This document shows, piece after piece, positions 26,336-35,602 of a stretch of DNA of 64,000 nucleotides. The stretch comes from Planctomycetota bacterium (GTDB taxonomy: Bacteria; Planctomycetota; UBA1135; GCA-002686595), in assembly GCA_029250885.1 (NCBI GenBank), contig JAQXEK010000033.1, positions 1 through 64,000 of the forward strand, written 5' to 3'. The stretch's first letter is position 1. Each line of letters begins with the position of its first letter. The position numbers and the translations under genes are program-made. Below the pieces are notes generated by a model, which searched no databases, had not been told where the DNA came from, and was given only the letters and a program-made list of their open reading frames with translations.

Positions 26336-28696
26336 ATGAAAAACTCGCCCCAAACCAACCGTCTCTCTCGCCTAGTCGCCCTTGGCATAGCGAGCTCTCT
26401 CGCAGCCTGCTCTGGCGGTGGAGATTGCTCGACGCCTTCTCCCCTCACGCCTCCCGGTACGGGTGGTTTTGGCAGCTTTATTTTTGAGCTCCGCCAGGAC
26501 GTCGCCCTCGGTGGCCAACTGCTGACGGGCTCCGAATGGGCCGATTTTAACGGAGATACGATCCCCGACCTTGCCGAGCTTAGCTCGGCGTCTAACGAGC
26601 TCTACATCGGCACTGGCCTTGTCGACGGCACCTTCCTCCCGACCGAAGTTCTACCGACACCCGGCGCACCTTGGTCTATCGCTTCGGGCGACTACAACGG
26701 TGACGGCCGCTTGGACCTAGCTGTCGGCTGCTTGGTCGCCGCAGACCCGACCCTGAACGCGCCGGCCTCGGGTCAGCTCGCCCTGTACCTGCAGGACTCG
26801 CTCGGCGACTTCGCGCTCAGCTCGGTCACGCCGTTGGTGGGCGAGCCCATCGACATGTCGCGCCTGGAGCTTGGAGCCGGCGACCTAGACTCCGGCTCCT
26901 CCGACGACCTCCTGGTCGCCCTCGACGGTCCCGGCATGGTTCAGCAGCTGCGCTTGGATGGCACCAGTTGGATCTTGATGACTCAACTTCAGCCGAGCTC
27001 CGGTGGCTTCGAGGCTGCGACGCCATTGAGCCTAGCGGTGCTGGACTTGGGCGCCAACGGCAACCTCGACATCCTTGTGGGGGAGATCGAAGTGGCCGAA
27101 GGCGGCCTCGACCGTGTGGTCTCGTATAGGAACGACGGATTCGGCGGCTTCATGCCGGCGGAGATGGTTCTTCCCACAGCCCAAGGCCCCGTGATTAGCG
27201 AAGCGGGTGACGTGGACGAGGACGGCTTCGAAGACCTCGCCGTGGCCCAGCTCTCGGGTAGCAGCGCGCTGCTGCTGCGTGGAACTCCCGGCGGCCTGCT
27301 CTTTATTGAAGAGGCCGAGATGGGGGGTAACCAGAGCAGTGCAGTCTGGAGTGACTTTGACCAGGACGGCTTGTTTGACGTGGCCGCGAGCCTAGTCAGA
27401 GACCAGGCGGTTTCCGTACGCTTCCAGGTGGCCGAAGGCTCGACTGGTGCTGCGCCCGGCTCGGTCTATACCCCGATTGACTTCTACAACGTGGGCCTCA
27501 ACCCCCACAACCTCGTCGCAGCGGACTTTGCCGAAGACGGGACCATGGACATCGGCTGTACCAATGCGGGCGACATCTCGATTCTGCACAACCAAGGCGA
27601 TCGCACCTTCCGCGCGGCCAACGGCTACCAGATTGGCGAGGCGCCCCGCGGCGTTTACGTAGCGGATCTCGACCAGGACGGACACCTTGACGCCGTCACC
27701 GTCGACCAGCACCAGAAGAGTGTGGTCTTCATGCAAGGCTCTGCCGACGGCACCTTCACGAGAGTCACGGCCGTGCCACTCGCAATCACTGCGAACGAGA
27801 CCCCGGGCCACATTGTGATCCGCGACTTTGACGAGGACGGCCTCTTAGACATCATGGTTGGTGTCTTCGAGACCGGCGAGCTCCAGCTGCTGCGCAACCC
27901 CGGCAGCATGAACTTCACGATCCCTATTGCCGAGGACCGCACTCTAGTTGGGGGCAAGCTACGCGGTCTAGACGCTGCGGACTTTAATGGCGACGAGCAC
28001 TGGGACGTTCTTGTGGCTGACTCTGCTGGCGGTACCCTGCAGCTCTTGCTTGGCGACGGTGCCGGTAACTTCTCTGTGGCGACCTCCCTAGTCATGGGCG
28101 GTACGACCTACGCGACCTTCGCAGGTGACCTAGACGCCGACGGTATTTCCGACGGCGTCGTGACGATGTCGAACCCCGATGGCAGCAATTCTCGACTGAC
28201 TCTTCTTAAGGGCGATGGACTTGGCGGCCTCGAGACCGTGGGCACCTTCCCCCTCAGCTCGATCTCGCACTCGATCCAGGTGGGCGACCTCAACATCGAT
28301 GGTCTTGTGGATCTGGTCATTGGACAGAACAATATTTTCACAGACGAGATCTCGGTTCTCCTAAACAACGGCGAGTTCGGATTCAGCCAGGCCATGTTGG
28401 CCGTGGGCGACGATCCGGGTAGCCCTTCCATCGCTGATGTGGATGGCGATGGCGACGAAGACATCGTGATTCCCGTGGGGACGGGTGAGCTGCGCATCGC
28501 CTTGGGCGATGGCGAGGGCGGCTTTCCTGAGATCGTGCCCTTGGACCCGACGGTCTATGGCCTGCCGGTTCCTTTCGGAACGCGCTCTTCGACCTTCGCG
28601 GACATCAATCAAGATGGGTTGAAGGATCTGTTGATGGTCTCGGTCTATTCGGACTTCCTATGGGTCGCTCGGAACCTGGGCACGGTAGGGGAGTAG
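26336..28696 (+). CDS. FG-GAP/VCBS repeat surface lipoprotein
   Basis: 786 residues from ATG 26336; upstream in-frame ATG 26264 would precede the signal peptide with 24 odd residues. Lipobox LAAC follows MKNSPQ...GIASSLAAC. The mature part consists of repeats with calcium-loop-like D-x-[DN]-G-D-x-x-D-[LI] cores, e.g. DYNGDGRLDLAVG, DQDGLFDVAA, DLDQDGHLDAVTV, DFNGDEHWDVLVA, DVDGDGDEDIVI and DINQDGLKDLLM. These are the blades of an integrin-like FG-GAP beta-propeller, with at least eleven recognisable repeats, so possibly two propellers. Such proteins are common surface proteins in Planctomycetota; ligand unknown. A 9-bp hairpin follows the stop. Confidence 0.9.
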   Translation: MKNSPQTNRLSRLVALGIASSLAACSGGGDCSTPSPLTPPGTGGFGSFIFELRQDVALGGQLLTGSEWADFNGDTIPDLAELSSASNELYIGTGLVDGTFLPTEVLPTPGAPWSIASGDYNGDGRLDLAVGCLVAADPTLNAPASGQLALYLQDSLGDFALSSVTPLVGEPIDMSRLELGAGDLDSGSSDDLLVALDGPGMVQQLRLDGTSWILMTQLQPSSGGFEAATPLSLAVLDLGANGNLDILVGEIEVAEGGLDRVVSYRNDGFGGFMPAEMVLPTAQGPVISEAGDVDEDGFEDLAVAQLSGSSALLLRGTPGGLLFIEEAEMGGNQSSAVWSDFDQDGLFDVAASLVRDQAVSVRFQVAEGSTGAAPGSVYTPIDFYNVGLNPHNLVAADFAEDGTMDIGCTNAGDISILHNQGDRTFRAANGYQIGEAPRGVYVADLDQDGHLDAVTVDQHQKSVVFMQGSADGTFTRVTAVPLAITANETPGHIVIRDFDEDGLLDIMVGVFETGELQLLRNPGSMNFTIPIAEDRTLVGGKLRGLDAADFNGDEHWDVLVADSAGGTLQLLLGDGAGNFSVATSLVMGGTTYATFAGDLDADGISDGVVTMSNPDGSNSRLTLLKGDGLGGLETVGTFPLSSISHSIQVGDLNIDGLVDLVIGQNNIFTDEISVLLNNGEFGFSQAMLAVGDDPGSPSIADVDGDGDEDIVIPVGTGELRIALGDGEGGFPEIVPLDPTVYGLPVPFGTRSSTFADINQDGLKDLLMVSVYSDFLWVARNLGTVGE

Positions 28697-29003
28697 ATTG
28701 GACTTGTTCGTCTGGCTCTAGATTTAGGTCGAGGGTTGGAAACCTGGGCGGGGACTCCTTGTGGGGTTCCCGCCTGGTCAGTTTAAGTGGCGCTAACCGG
28801 GACGCCTTGATGGCGGCGCCAACAAATCTGAGGGTGAGGGGAGTGGAAATCCGGTTGTTATTGGAGGGGGGCGGGCCATTTAGGGGGTAAGAGCCGGCGG
28901 TCTTGGCTTATGCCTTGGTGGGGTGGGTATACCCTTTTTGGCAAAAGGGGGCTGTGGTCTTGTTGGTGGGGTAGATTTGAATTGTCTCCTTCCCCAACTT
29001 GCT
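28697..29003. other. Intergenic region upstream of aceB
   Basis: 307 nt. It contains the hairpin at 28747-28774 and a G-rich stretch near 28853-28883. A promoter for the glyoxylate shunt genes is expected here but no clear -35/-10 pair is visible. Confidence 0.4.
28747..28774 (+). terminator. Hairpin after the FG-GAP gene
   Basis: GGCGGGGAC pairs with GTTCCCGCC (one G-T pair) around a 10-nt loop, 50 nt after the stop. The following U-run is weak, so termination is only likely. Confidence 0.5.
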
Positions 29004-30599
29004 ATGAACAAGACCTCTTCCCTCTGCCTCCTTGGCACCCTTCCTGTGGGGTGCGACGAGATTTTTCGACCTGCTGTTCTAAACCTGATCGCTGATCTTG
29101 AGCGAAGGTTTGGGTCTCGGCGGCGTGAGCTCTTGGAGCTGCGAGTCGAGCGCCAGGAGCGGATCGATGCAGGAGAGCTACCGAATTTCTTAGAGGAGAC
29201 CCGGCACATCCGCGAAAGTGACTGGACGATTGCTCGCCTGCCAAGGGAGCTGCGGGATCGACGTGTGGAGATTACGGGGCCTGTGGATCGCAAGATGATC
29301 ATTAATGCCCTGAACTCCGGAGCCAAGGTCTTCATGGCGGATCTGGAGGACTCGAACTCACCGACCTTTGGGAACGTCACGGAGGGGCAGCTCAACCTGC
29401 GCGACGCAGTGCAGGGAACGATCACCTTTGAGAAGGCGGACGGCTCGAAGGTCTACCGCCTCGCTCCTGAGATTGCGACCTTGATGGTGCGTCCACGCGG
29501 ATGGCATCTAGATGAGAAGCATGCCCAACTCGACGGCGAGTCTGTGTCGGCATCCCTTTTCGATTTCGCGGCTTTCATGGCAAACAATGCGGCGGCTTTG
29601 ATCGCCAAGGGGTCCGCGCCCTACTTCTACCTCCCCAAGCTTGAGAGCCACCTGGAGGCGCGCCTCTGGAACGACGTGATCACGGCTACGGAGCAGGCTC
29701 TAGGCCTTGAGGTCGGTGTGACCAAGGTTACCGTTCTGATCGAGACCCTACCCGCGGCCTTTGAGATGGACGAGATCATCTATGAGCTGCGCGACCACAT
29801 AGCTGGGCTCAACTGTGGCCGCTGGGACTATATCTTCAGCTTTATCAAGCGCTTCCGGAGCGATGAGAACTTCGTCCTGCCAGATCGCGCCAGTGTCGGC
29901 ATGGACAGGCGCTTCTTGGCTAGCTACAGCCAGCTCTTGATCAAGACTTGCCACCGGCGTGGAGCCTTTGCCATGGGCGGGATGGCGGCACAAATCCCGA
30001 TCAAAGGCGACGAGGCAGCGAACGAGACCGCCATGGGAAAGGTGCGCGAGGACAAGCGCCGCGAGGCTGAAAACGGCCATGATGGTACCTGGGTCGCCCA
30101 CCCGGGTTTAGTGCCGATCGCCTTGGAGGAGTTCGCCAAGGTTTTGGACGCCAAGGGCGTCACGAATCAACTCCATGTGATGCGAGAGGATGTGAGCGTG
30201 ACGGCCGAGGATCTTCTGGCCGTGCCCAAAGGCGAGATTACAGAAACTGGCCTGCGCCAGAACCTGAACGTCGGCGTCCGCTATTTGGCTGCTTGGCTTG
30301 GGGGCGCTGGCTGTGTGCCGATCTTTAACTTGATGGAGGACGCGGCCACGGCAGAGATCTCCCGCACCCAGGTGTGGCAGTGGATGCACCATCACAAGCA
30401 GCTCGCCTGTGGCCAAGAGGTCACTCCCGAGCTCGTCGCTAGGATCCAAGCCGAGGAGTTAGGCAAGATCCGCGCCGACGTGGGGGACGCCGCCTTCGAG
30501 AGCGGCCACTTCACCAAGGCCGCCGGCCTCTTCCAAGAGCTCATCGAAGCCCCGGAGCTACGCGAGTTTCTGACTCTAGCTGCCTACGAGCAGTTCTAA
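29004..30599 (+). CDS. aceB: Malate synthase A
   Basis: 531 residues from ATG 29004. Condenses acetyl-CoA and glyoxylate to malate, the second step of the glyoxylate bypass, in the cytoplasm. Family signatures: the long N-terminal region (FRPAVLNLIADLERRF), VFMADLEDSNSPT, TLMVRPRGWHLDEKH, the catalytic and Mg-site regions LIETLPAAFEMDEIIYELRDH and GLNCGRWDYIFSFIK, then GGMAAQIPIKGDEAAN and DGTWVAHPGLVPIA. Length is that of isoform A (about 530). Paired with aceA 85 nt downstream, showing that the organism can grow on acetate or fatty acids. The frame is open to 28923 but the extra segment is unlike the family. Confidence 0.97.
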   Translation: MNKTSSLCLLGTLPVGCDEIFRPAVLNLIADLERRFGSRRRELLELRVERQERIDAGELPNFLEETRHIRESDWTIARLPRELRDRRVEITGPVDRKMIINALNSGAKVFMADLEDSNSPTFGNVTEGQLNLRDAVQGTITFEKADGSKVYRLAPEIATLMVRPRGWHLDEKHAQLDGESVSASLFDFAAFMANNAAALIAKGSAPYFYLPKLESHLEARLWNDVITATEQALGLEVGVTKVTVLIETLPAAFEMDEIIYELRDHIAGLNCGRWDYIFSFIKRFRSDENFVLPDRASVGMDRRFLASYSQLLIKTCHRRGAFAMGGMAAQIPIKGDEAANETAMGKVREDKRREAENGHDGTWVAHPGLVPIALEEFAKVLDAKGVTNQLHVMREDVSVTAEDLLAVPKGEITETGLRQNLNVGVRYLAAWLGGAGCVPIFNLMEDAATAEISRTQVWQWMHHHKQLACGQEVTPELVARIQAEELGKIRADVGDAAFESGHFTKAAGLFQELIEAPELREFLTLAAYEQF

Positions 30600-30684
30600 C
30601 CAACTAACCAGCCGCCCCCCTCGTCTCCTGACCTTTGCGGCAGGGTCCTCTGTTACTTCTCTCTAACTCTGGAATCACTACATT

Positions 30685-31989
30685 ATGTCCAACCCCTATC
30701 TACCTCATTGGAATAACGGCACCGAGCTCAGCGCTAAGCGTTGGGAAGGCATTAAGCGCGACTACACGCCAGAGGATGTGCAGCGACTGCGCGGATCGAT
30801 TCGGATCCGCCACACCCTGGCGGAAGAGGGCGCAAACCGCCTGTGGAAGCTTGTCAATGGCAAAACCCGCGTTGCGGCCCTTGGCGCTTTAACCGGCAAC
30901 CAAGCCATGCAGCAGGTACGGGCTGGTTTAAAGGCAATCTACCTCTCGGGCTGGCAAGTTGCCGCCGACGCCAACTTGGCCGGCGACATGTATCCGGACC
31001 AAAGCCTCTATCCGGCTAACTCTGTGCCGAAGGTTGTGGAGCGAATCAACCGCTGCCTCGCCCGCGCCGATAAGATCGCCCACTCCGAAGGCGACACCTC
31101 GACCGAGTGGTTTGCTCCGATCATCGCGGACGCCGAGGCGGGCTTCGGTGGTCCACTTAATGCCTTCGAGCTGATGAAGGCCATGATCGAAGCGGGAGCC
31201 GCGGGTGTTCACTTCGAGGACCAGCTAGCTTCCGAGAAGAAATGCGGCCACCTCGGCGGCAAGGTTTTGGTTCCCACGAGCCAGTTCATCCGAACGCTCA
31301 ACGCTGCGCGCCTAGCCGCAGACACCATGGACGTGCCCACGGTCTTGATTGCGCGGACGGACGCTAACGCCGCCGGCTTGATCACCAGCGACATCGACGA
31401 ATACGACCACCCGTTCATCACGGGCGAGCGCACTCCCGAGGGCTTCTTCCACACGAAGCCCGGTATCGATCAGGCCATTAGCCGCGGACTCGCCTATGCG
31501 CCTTACGCCGACTTGATCTGGTGCGAGACCTCGAAGCCGGACCTCAAGGAGGCCCAGAAGTTCGCGGACGCGATCCACGCCAAGTTCCCGGGTAAGCTGT
31601 TGGCTTACAACTGCTCGCCCAGCTTTAACTGGGAAGCCAACTTAGACAAGCCGACGATCGCGCGCTTCCAGGAGGCTCTGTTCGACATGGGGTACGCCTT
31701 CCAGTTCGTGACCCTAGCGGGATTCCACGCTCTAAATCACCGCATGTTCGAGCTAGCGCGGGAGTACAAGGACCGCGGTATGGCAGCTTATTCAGAGTTA
31801 CAGCAGGATGAGTTTGCCTCGGAGGTCAACGGCTACACCGCGACCAAGCACCAGCACGAGGTAGGGACAAGCTACTTCGACCTGGTGTCCAAGGCGGCTG
31901 CCGGTGGCGAGTCTTCGACCACGGCCATGTCCGGGTCTACAGAGGACGAGCAGTTCCGGAAGGGCATCCAAGCGGATGCAGCAAAATAG
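30685..31989 (+). CDS. aceA: Isocitrate lyase
   Basis: 434 residues. Cleaves isocitrate into glyoxylate and succinate, first step of the glyoxylate bypass. The catalytic motif [11 protein letters not shown] (KKCGH) is intact near residues 188-198. Other family blocks: [56 protein letters not shown] and [12 protein letters not shown]. Length fits bacterial ICL. It follows aceB and is closed by a strong UUCG-loop terminator, so the two probably form one unit. Downstream gene is separate. Confidence 0.98.
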   Translation: MSNPYLPHWNNGTELSAKRWEGIKRDYTPEDVQRLRGSIRIRHTLAEEGANRLWKLVNGKTRVAALGALTGNQAMQQVRAGLKAIYLSGWQVAADANLAGDMYPDQSLYPANSVPKVVERINRCLARADKIAHSEGDTSTEWFAPIIADAEAGFGGPLNAFELMKAMIEAGAAGVHFEDQLASEKKCGHLGGKVLVPTSQFIRTLNAARLAADTMDVPTVLIARTDANAAGLITSDIDEYDHPFITGERTPEGFFHTKPGIDQAISRGLAYAPYADLIWCETSKPDLKEAQKFADAIHAKFPGKLLAYNCSPSFNWEANLDKPTIARFQEALFDMGYAFQFVTLAGFHALNHRMFELAREYKDRGMAAYSELQQDEFASEVNGYTATKHQHEVGTSYFDLVSKAAAGGESSTTAMSGSTEDEQFRKGIQADAAK

Positions 31990-32011
31990 AGCCGGCCAAG
32001 CCTAAGCAAAT

Positions 32012-32043
32012 GGCGCCACCTCGACTTCGGTCGGGGTGGCGCC
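32012..32043 (+). terminator. Strong intrinsic terminator after aceA
   Basis: GGCGCCACCTCGAC pairs with GTCGGGGTGGCGCC around a TTCG tetraloop, followed by TTTCT. It rules out starts of the next gene that lie before 32044. Confidence 0.88.
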
Positions 32044-32068
32044 TTTCTCGTGGGACAGCTTCCATGCT

Positions 32069-32755
32069 ATGGTCCGCGCCGTGAAACCGATCCGACCCAA
32101 CGAAGTGCCCCCCGTCATCTTTAGCTTTCGGCGCTGTCCATACGCGATGCGCGCGCGTATGGCCCTTGCCGTCAGTGGGCAGGTTTGTGAGGTACGTGAC
32201 ATCTTGCTGCGGGAGCGCCCACAGGAGCTCTACGCGGCCTCGGCCAAGGGGACGGTTCCCGTGTTGGTGCTTGAAGATGGACGTGTGATCGACGAGAGCT
32301 TGGAGATTATGTTGTGGAGTCTGGAGAGGGCAGACCCAGAAGGATGGCTGGGCGACTTGGGGACGCCAAGCGAGGAGATGCTGTCGTGGATTCAGGAGTG
32401 CGATGGGGACTTCAAGCGCAATCTTGATGGGTATAAGTACGCGTCCCGAGGAGACGTTCTAAAGGAGGGCGAGCACCGCGCACTCGGCGCTGCATTCTTG
32501 GCCCGACTCGACCGGATGCTTGGGGCCAGTGGCTTCATGTTTGGTGCGAAGGCGAGCCTGGCGGACGTGGCGATCTTCCCTTTTGTCAGGCAGTTTGCCT
32601 TTGCGGACAAGGACTGGTTTGACGGGATGCCCTGGCCGAACCTGCACTCGTGGCTCCGGGCATGGATCACGTCGCCGCGGTTCCTTGCGGTGATGAAGAA
32701 GGGCCCGATTTGGGAGCCTAGCCAGGCGGCCCGCTTCACCTGTTGGGAGTCCTAG
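32069..32755 (+). CDS. Glutathione S-transferase-like protein
   Basis: About 228 residues from ATG 32069 (GTG 32081 also possible; the ATG at 32036 lies inside the aceA terminator). The N-terminal thioredoxin-fold domain has FSFRRCPYAMRARMAL (glutaredoxin-like Cys-Pro), KGTVPVLVLEDG (cis-Pro) and the GSH-contact DESLEI. The C-terminal helical domain contains ASLADVAIFPFVRQFA. This is GST/glutaredoxin-type; the RCPYA motif suggests Omega- or YqjG-like GST with a Cys nucleophile, with possible thiol transferase role. Substrate unknown. Converges with the acyl-CoA carboxylase operon. Confidence 0.87.
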   Translation: MVRAVKPIRPNEVPPVIFSFRRCPYAMRARMALAVSGQVCEVRDILLRERPQELYAASAKGTVPVLVLEDGRVIDESLEIMLWSLERADPEGWLGDLGTPSEEMLSWIQECDGDFKRNLDGYKYASRGDVLKEGEHRALGAAFLARLDRMLGASGFMFGAKASLADVAIFPFVRQFAFADKDWFDGMPWPNLHSWLRAWITSPRFLAVMKKGPIWEPSQAARFTCWES

Positions 32756-32773
32756 GGTGCTTTGGACGCGGGC

Positions 32774-33271
32774 TTACTCGGCGGCGTAGACCGAGTACAC
32801 CGCGGTCGAGTCAGCCACATGGCGCCTGCCGTTAGACTCGCTCGCGTCCTCTTGGAAGACGTGGATACGCACGACGACCGCACGGCTCCCGGCGCGCACG
32901 ATTAGAGCTTCGGCAAAGGTGTCCTGGAGCTTGGCGCCCAAGAGGTAGTCGATGCGCATGTCCAGGGTCGAGACCTTGTCCCCCTGGCTTGTGGCGGCCA
33001 AGGCTGCCGTTCCGCCGGCTGTGTCGGCAAGCATCGAGAGGGCGCCCCCGTGGAGCGCGGGCCGGAACGGGTCGCCGACAATCTGATCCGAGTAGGGCAG
33101 CTTTAGCAGGGCTCGCGCACTGGTGACCTCAAGGATCTCAATGCCAAGTAGATTGTTAAACGGGATGCACTCGCCCATGATAAACCGAGCGGCCGCGCAG
33201 CGATCTCTGCCCAGCTCGGCGAGCTCCTTTGCCGGCAGGAAGTCCTCGGGGTTCTTTGGGAAAGCGCTCAT
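32774..33271 (-). CDS. PaaI/HotDog-fold thioesterase
   Basis: 165 residues. HotDog core with the PaaI-type active-site region (FRPALHGGALSMLADTAGG), then THEDMRIDYL-like strand DMRIDYLLGAK. The HGG and following Asp agree with 4-hydroxybenzoyl-CoA-thioesterase-like enzymes. It is the last gene of the acyl-CoA carboxylase operon, 11 nt after the biotin carrier gene, which suggests that it hydrolyses the CoA ester handled by that complex or recycles stalled acyl-CoA. Exact substrate unknown. Confidence 0.87.
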   Translation of the reverse strand: MSAFPKNPEDFLPAKELAELGRDRCAAARFIMGECIPFNNLLGIEILEVTSARALLKLPYSDQIVGDPFRPALHGGALSMLADTAGGTAALAATSQGDKVSTLDMRIDYLLGAKLQDTFAEALIVRAGSRAVVVRIHVFQEDASESNGRRHVADSTAVYSVYAAE

Positions 33272-33282
33272 AGGAGAGGGGC

Positions 33283-33858
33283 CTAGGCGGGCTTAACTTC
33301 GATGAGGGGAGCGCCCTCGGTGACGTCTTCGCCGTCCGCTGCGAGCAGCTTCACAACCTTCGCTGCACTCGGCAGGTTGCCCGCGTCGTTGTAGCCAACC
33401 TGGGTGAAGGTCTTCATGATCTCGATCAAACCAATAGCCGCGCCAGGAGAGACGAGGTCGCCCACCTTGCAGAAGGCGGGCTCGTCCGGGGATGGCCGGT
33501 GCCAGAATCGGCCGGTGTGGGGCGAGCGCAGGATGAGGCCGCCTGTCGCGGCATCTGTGGCGTCCTCTTGGGCTTCGCTATGGTCGCCCGCGGTAATGGG
33601 CTCGAGCTCGTAGAGCACGTCGCCAAATCCAACGGGAGCCAGGACCCTCTCGGGTTGGGCGTTCGTGATACGGCCCGAGATGTCCGCGGGCACGCGCAGA
33701 CCGATGGGGCTGCCAAGCTGGAGCAGGTGTCCCACGTCTTGGCCGCCAAAGACGAGGGAGCCCCGGGTGAGCGCGCGCGTAAACAGGCCGACCTCGGGCA
33801 CGGTGAGTAGCGTGCGCTGGCCGTCCCGGACCGCCTTGAGTTCAATGTACTTCGTCAT
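33283..33858 (-). CDS. Biotin carrier protein of an acyl-CoA carboxylase
   Basis: 191 residues. The C-terminal part is a biotinyl domain whose attachment motif reads EIMKTF with Lys149 as the biotin acceptor (consensus in acetyl-CoA carboxylase is EAMKM/MKLM). The neighbouring segment LILRSPHTGRFWHRPSPDEPAFCKVGDLV is the typical AccB-like strand pair. The N-terminal ~90 residues are longer than in a bare carrier and have no clear motif, perhaps a partner-binding domain. The protein lies directly between the carboxyltransferase and the thioesterase, 12 nt from the former. Role: swinging-arm carrier between biotin carboxylase and carboxyltransferase. Confidence 0.88.
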   Translation of the reverse strand: MTKYIELKAVRDGQRTLLTVPEVGLFTRALTRGSLVFGGQDVGHLLQLGSPIGLRVPADISGRITNAQPERVLAPVGFGDVLYELEPITAGDHSEAQEDATDAATGGLILRSPHTGRFWHRPSPDEPAFCKVGDLVSPGAAIGLIEIMKTFTQVGYNDAGNLPSAAKVVKLLAADGEDVTEGAPLIEVKPA

Positions 33859-33870
33859 GTCTAAGTGGAG

Positions 33871-35598
33871 TTAGCCGCGTGGTTCCGAGAGAGCCGCAAT
33901 GTCGTGTAGGCTCCAGATGCGCGGATTCTTCACGCGGCGCGTGCCCATGGCCTGATAGCTGGTCTCCGCAAACACCTCGGCCCAAGCGCGCAGGTCGGCG
34001 AGGGGGACGATCTCGTCGGTATCCATCTGGGCGGCGGCGCGGAAGGGGTCCATGTCCTCCTCAATGCGGGCTTCGGTGGCGGCCATGCCAGCCTCGATCG
34101 CCTCGATCTCTTCGGGGTCCGTCGATGCGATGTTGAAGTCGTCGTCGAGCTTCGTGTTAAAGGCCGCAATCGCGAGGGTGCGGCCCTCCATGACCGCCTG
34201 GCGCGTAATGGAGGTCGAGAGCTGCACGACAGGCTCGTAGGGGTGACCCGCCATTGCGTAGTAGCCCGCGCCAGAAGCCTTGCGCAGGAGCACCGTGAAC
34301 ATGGGCACGGAGTTTGTGCTGTTTGTATAGATCAAGCTCGAGCCATAGCCCAAGAGCCCGAGCTGTTCGGCCTCGACACCAATGTCGAAACCGGACACGT
34401 CCTGAAGCCACAGGATCGGAATCCCGTCGGCGTCACAAGCCCGGCTAAAGGCCGCCGTCTTCGCGATTCCTTGCTTGTAGAGGATGCCCGCGGGCTTCTT
34501 CGCATCGTGGTGCTCGGTGTCCTCGAGGATGCCCTGGCGGTTAATGATAAAGCCCATGTAGAGCCCGTTGACCCGGCCGACGCCGACCATCATCTCCCTG
34601 CCGCGATCCGGCAGGATCTCCCAGAAGAGGCTGCCGTCGGTGAGACGCGCGAGAACCTCTTCGGCGGAATAGACCATGCGGTGGTCCGTGGGTACGAGGG
34701 CCTCGAGGTCTTCTGCGGGGAAGCTCGGCTCGAGGGCGCCCGCGCCAAAGCGGTAGAAGTCGTTTGATGACGAGCCCGTGCCCGAGATCTCCTTTCGAAT
34801 GCAGCGTATCGCCGCCGTGTCATCGGGCACGCGCACATCGGCGCAGCCAGACTGGTGCACGTGGACTTCGGGTCCTCCGATACCGAGGCTCGACAGGTGC
34901 TGGCTCTTGGCGCCCTTGATCAGGGCCGCGCCGGCGATCACCATATAGGCGATCTCGGTCATATACACGCGATCGGAGATGATCGGCATGTAGCCGCCGC
35001 CCGCAATGCAGTCGCCGAAGACGCCTGCGATCTGGGGCACGCCCTTGTCCGACAGCTCGCTGTTCTTCTTGAAGATGTGTCCAGCGCCTGTGCGCCCAGG
35101 GAATGAGAGCCCCTGCTCGGGCAGGTAGAGCCCCGAGCAGTCCACCAAGTAGACTACCGGCAGCTTGAGCTTAAGCGCGATCTCTTGGGCGCGCTCGATC
35201 TTCTCAGGCGAGCGCGGCCACCAGGAGCCGGAGGCGACGGTGTTGTCGTTGGCGATCACGATGCACCACCGCCCTTCAATCTGTGCGAAGACGGTCACAA
35301 CGCCGGCGCCGGGACTCTCGACCTTGCCGAATTTACGCCCCCAGTTTACGAAGGTACCAACCTCGAACTGCCGGGTGCCCTCGTCGACGAGCAGGTCGAG
35401 GCGCTCGCGCGTCGTGAGCTTGCCCTTCTGGTGCACGCGGTCCACGTACTTTTGACCCCAGCCGGCCTCGACGATGGCGCGGCGCTCACGCAGGACGGAC
35501 TCACGCTCATCAAGCACGGCGCGGCGCTTAGCGGAAGTGGCGGTGTCGACCTCGAAGGCGACATCCTTACCGATGGAAGTGAGGGGGACGTGTGCCAT
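33871..35598 (-). CDS. Acyl-CoA carboxylase carboxyltransferase subunit (MCC/PCC beta-like)
   Basis: 575 residues from ATG 35598; the longer frame to 35790 has a non-homologous prefix. It transfers the carboxyl group from carboxybiotin to an acyl-CoA. The two crotonase-fold halves are visible: [44 protein letters not shown], then [33 protein letters not shown] and GSGLIYTNS-like [27 protein letters not shown]. It is closest in look to methylcrotonyl- or acyl-CoA carboxylases rather than AccD. The substrate cannot be told from the sequence. Four nt separate it from the biotin carboxylase gene. Confidence 0.92.
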   Translation of the reverse strand: MAHVPLTSIGKDVAFEVDTATSAKRRAVLDERESVLRERRAIVEAGWGQKYVDRVHQKGKLTTRERLDLLVDEGTRQFEVGTFVNWGRKFGKVESPGAGVVTVFAQIEGRWCIVIANDNTVASGSWWPRSPEKIERAQEIALKLKLPVVYLVDCSGLYLPEQGLSFPGRTGAGHIFKKNSELSDKGVPQIAGVFGDCIAGGGYMPIISDRVYMTEIAYMVIAGAALIKGAKSQHLSSLGIGGPEVHVHQSGCADVRVPDDTAAIRCIRKEISGTGSSSNDFYRFGAGALEPSFPAEDLEALVPTDHRMVYSAEEVLARLTDGSLFWEILPDRGREMMVGVGRVNGLYMGFIINRQGILEDTEHHDAKKPAGILYKQGIAKTAAFSRACDADGIPILWLQDVSGFDIGVEAEQLGLLGYGSSLIYTNSTNSVPMFTVLLRKASGAGYYAMAGHPYEPVVQLSTSITRQAVMEGRTLAIAAFNTKLDDDFNIASTDPEEIEAIEAGMAATEARIEEDMDPFRAAAQMDTDEIVPLADLRAWAEVFAETSYQAMGTRRVKNPRIWSLHDIAALSEPRG

Positions 35599-35602
35599 GG
35601 AT

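Noticed and set aside
28910-29003. Upstream in-frame extension of malate synthase (ATG at 28923)
   Set aside because: The extra 27 residues do not resemble the family; ATG 29004 is a better start.
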